Shown here one piece after another: positions 4,433 through 6,064 of a DNA stretch of 6,064 nt. The translations under genes were made by a program, and so were the position numbers. The DNA comes from Actinomycetota bacterium (GTDB lineage: Bacteria > Actinomycetota > Thermoleophilia > UBA2241), in contig PMKX01000225.1 in NCBI GenBank assembly GCA_003158705.1, forward strand, positions 1 through 6,064, given 5' to 3'. Every line of letters starts with the position of its first letter. Position 1 is the stretch's first letter. The notes beneath the pieces are model-generated. The model worked only from the letters and a program-made list of their open reading frames with translations, did no database searches and was not told where the DNA came from.

Positions 4433-5839
4433 GAGTACGTACCACATTCCGAGGAGGACGTGCGGGCGATGCTCGCGGCCGTAGGCGCCGCCTCGGTCGA
4501 GGAGCTGCTGGCCGACATCCCTGCTGAAGTGCGTCTGCGCCGGCCGCTCGACCTGCCTGCCGGCGTGGCCGAGAGCGAGGTGTTCGAGGAGCTGCGGGCG
4601 CTGGCGGCTCGCAACCAGCCGGCCAGCGCTCTGGTCAGTTTCCTGGGCGCCGGCGCCTACGACCACTATGTGCCGGCGGTTGTTGACGCGGTCACCAGCC
4701 GCTCCGAGTTCATGACCGCCTACACGCCCTATCAGCCGGAGCGCAGCCAGGGCCTGCTGCGGGCGATCTTCGAGTATCAGACCGTGATCTGCGAGCTGAC
4801 CGGCTTGCCTGTCTCCAACGCCTCGCTCTACGACGGCGCCACGGCCCTGACCGAGGCGACGCTGCTGGCCGGCGCCTCCACGCGGCGCGGCGGCGTGGTC
4901 GTCTCGGCCGGCGTGCATCCCGAGTACCGGCAGGTGCTGGCCACGACGTCGAACGCGCATGGGCCGCGGCCGGTGGAGGTGGCACTCAGCGGCCGCGGCT
5001 ACACGCCGCTGGAGAGCCTGGCCGCCGCCGTCGACGGCGACACGGCGGCCGTTGTCGTCCAGCAACCCAACTTCTTGGGCGGCCTGGAAGAGATGGCCGC
5101 GGCCGCCCAGCTCGCGCACGACGCCGGCGCGCTGTTTGTGGCCGTCGTCGACCCGCTCTCCCTGGGCCTGCTCAAGCCGCCGGGCGAGTACGGCGCCGAC
5201 ATCGCCATCGGCGAGGCGCAGTCGCTGGGCAACTACCTCAGCTTCGGCGGCCCCTACCTGGGCTTCATGGCCGTGGCCGAGCCGCTCTTGCGCCGCCTGC
5301 CGGGGCGCATCGCCGGCGAGACCGTCGACACGGAGGGCAAGCGCGGCTACGTGCTCACGCTGCAGACGCGCGAGCAGCACATCCGCCGCGAGCGCGCGAC
5401 CTCCAACATCTGCTCCAACCACGCCCTGAACGCGCTGGCGGCCCTCGTCTACCTGAGCTGGCTAGGCCAGGAGGGCTTGCCCGAGCTGAGCCTGCACTGC
5501 GCCCGCAAGGCGGCCTACTTGCGCGAGCGGCTCGCGGCCCTGCCCGGCGTAGAGCCGCTGCCCGAGGGACCGGTGTTCCGCGAGTTCGGCCTGCGCCTGC
5601 CGGTGCCGGCGAGCCAGCTGATCGAGGCGCTCGTGCCGCAGGGCTACCTGGCCGGGGTCGACGCGGGACGCTGGTTCTCGGGCCTGGATGATGTGCTGCT
5701 GGTGGCTGTCACCGAGCGGCGCACGCGGGCGCAGCTGGACGCGTTCGTCGAGGCCGTGGCGACGTACCTGGCCGGCGAAGGCAAGCGGCCGGCCGGCCAG
5801 GGGAAGCGTGCGGCAGGCGAGGGGACGCGGCGTGGCTGA
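4430..5839 (+). CDS. gcvPA: Glycine dehydrogenase (decarboxylating) subunit 1
   Basis: This is the N-terminal-half subunit of the two-subunit P protein, which decarboxylates glycine with PLP and loads the aminomethyl group onto GcvH. Conserved blocks are [37 protein letters not shown] (Asn130 region), [10 protein letters not shown], the QPNFLGGLE strand, [10 protein letters not shown] and [15 protein letters not shown] (about 314-328). The PLP-binding lysine lies in GcvPB, not here. Homology begins at [18 protein letters not shown], so I place the start at the ACG at 4430 (469 residues). The first standard start codons are GTG 4460, only 2 nt after a GAGGAGG, and ATG 4469; both would delete the conserved PHT/S-EED segment. 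Typical length is about 440-450; the excess is mainly a 22-residue tail of AGEGKRP-type repeats. The end overlaps gcvPB by 8 nt, indicating translational coupling. Function is certain; the start is not. Confidence 0.95.
   Translation, partial: TEYVPHSEEDVRAMLAAVGAASVEELLADIPAEVRLRRPLDLPAGVAESEVFEELRALAARNQPASALVSFLGAGAYDHYVPAVVDAVTSRSEFMTAYTPYQPERSQGLLRAIFEYQTVICELTGLPVSNASLYDGATALTEATLLAGASTRRGGVVVSAGVHPEYRQVLATTSNAHGPRPVEVALSGRGYTPLESLAAAVDGDTAAVVVQQPNFLGGLEEMAAAAQLAHDAGALFVAVVDPLSLGLLKPPGEYGADIAIGEAQSLGNYLSFGGPYLGFMAVAEPLLRRLPGRIAGETVDTEGKRGYVLTLQTREQHIRRERATSNICSNHALNALAALVYLSWLGQEGLPELSLHCARKAAYLRERLAALPGVEPLPEGPVFREFGLRLPVPASQLIEALVPQGYLAGVDAGRWFSGLDDVLLVAVTERRTRAQLDAFVEAVATYLAGEGKRPAGQGKRAAGEGTRRG
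5771..5833 (+). repeat. Three 21-bp tandem repeats at the gcvPA 3' end
   Basis: Units begin at 5771, 5792 and 5813 and encode [14 protein letters not shown] and AGEGTRR. They form a basic, flexible tail beyond the conserved end of GcvPA. The GAGGGG in unit 3 (5819-5824) is the Shine-Dalgarno of gcvPB, 7 nt before its GTG; units 1 and 2 carry weaker purine-rich equivalents (GCGAAGG and CCAGGGG). Confidence 0.8.
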
Positions 5840-6064
5840 GACGATCTTTGAGCGCTCACGGCCGGGTCGGCGCGCCTTCTCGCTACCGGCTTGCGACGTG
5901 CCGGAGCGGCCGCTCGACGAGCTCGTCCCCGCCGAGCAGCGCCGCACCACGCCGGCTCGCCTGCCCGAGGTCTCGGAGCTGGAGCTCGTGCGCCACTTCA
6001 CCGAGCTTTCGACTCTCAACTACGGCATCGACAGCGGCCCGTATCCGCTGGGCTCCTGCACGAT
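5832..6064 (+). CDS. gcvPB: Glycine dehydrogenase (decarboxylating) subunit 2 (3' end beyond window)
   Basis: The frame opens at GTG 5832 and runs to the window edge: 77 complete codons, then AT of the next codon. Features are [15 protein letters not shown] (5-19), [18 protein letters not shown] (43-60) and [14 protein letters not shown] at the edge, where family members continue MKYNPK. This subunit holds the PLP-lysine of glycine decarboxylase, which lies in the missing part. It pairs with GcvPA and delivers the aminomethyl group to GcvH. The GTG start is supported by GAGGGG 7 nt upstream and by the position of the conserved IFERSR motif. The 8-nt overlap with gcvPA in a different frame suggests coupled translation and equal dosage of the two subunits. 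Confidence 0.95.
   Translation, partial: MAETIFERSRPGRRAFSLPACDVPERPLDELVPAEQRRTTPARLPEVSELELVRHFTELSTLNYGIDSGPYPLGSCT

Noticed and set aside
4301..5422. 373-codon minus-strand reading frame opposite gcvPA
   Set aside because: Antisense shadow of a strongly conserved gene; His/Gly/Arg/Ala-rich with no domain seen and no ribosome binding site.

Overview
The window is GC-rich and densely coding, with strong G/C preference at third codon positions, GGAGG-type ribosome binding sites and an encoded tRNA CCA end. It carries the split, two-subunit form of glycine decarboxylase (gcvPA + gcvPB) and secreted lipoproteins built from RCC1 repeats. One gene appears to be transcribed without a leader. Together these suggest a high-GC bacterium, perhaps a deep-branching member of the Actinomycetota (Thermoleophilia/Coriobacteriia-like lineages) rather than Streptomyces or Mycobacterium, whose GcvP is a single chain. 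This placement is an inference; there is no rRNA or other phylogenetic marker in the window.

Layout. (1) 1-452, minus strand: the 5' part of a DUF151 bifunctional-nuclease-family gene, cut by the window edge, with a -10 box placed for leaderless expression. (2) 529-645, plus strand: a clear promoter and a tRNA-Ile(GAU) gene. (3) 795-1316: a small, unrecognised protein with three predicted membrane segments. (4) 1487-2704 and 2740-3867: two tandem paralogous lipoproteins, each a predicted seven-bladed RCC1 beta-propeller. The second is a nearly perfect 150-bp repeat array. (5) 4011 to the window end: gcvH, gcvPA and the 5' part of gcvPB, a tightly spaced glycine-cleavage operon.

Functionally, the Gcv genes work together: GcvPA/GcvPB decarboxylates glycine and passes the aminomethyl group to the lipoyl arm of GcvH. 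The usual fourth gene partner, gcvT, is not upstream of gcvH here; the RCC1 lipoprotein pair occupies that side. The RCC1 proteins probably sit on the outer face of the cytoplasmic membrane as ligand-binding propellers, but their partner is unknown.

The points most worth a second look are: the start of gcvPA, where the conserved N-terminus can only be reached from an ACG codon behind an excellent Shine-Dalgarno; the RCC1 tandem pair, one member regular to the base pair with a single 36-bp contraction and the other diverged with alternating spacing; an 18-bp perfect palindrome inside the membrane-protein gene; a 3 x 21-bp repeat that forms the tail of GcvPA and contains the gcvPB ribosome binding site; and inverted repeats overlapping the putative -10 boxes of the DUF151 gene and gcvH. 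I did not find convincing evidence of a wholly new multi-gene system; the RCC1 lipoprotein pair is the least explained part of the window.
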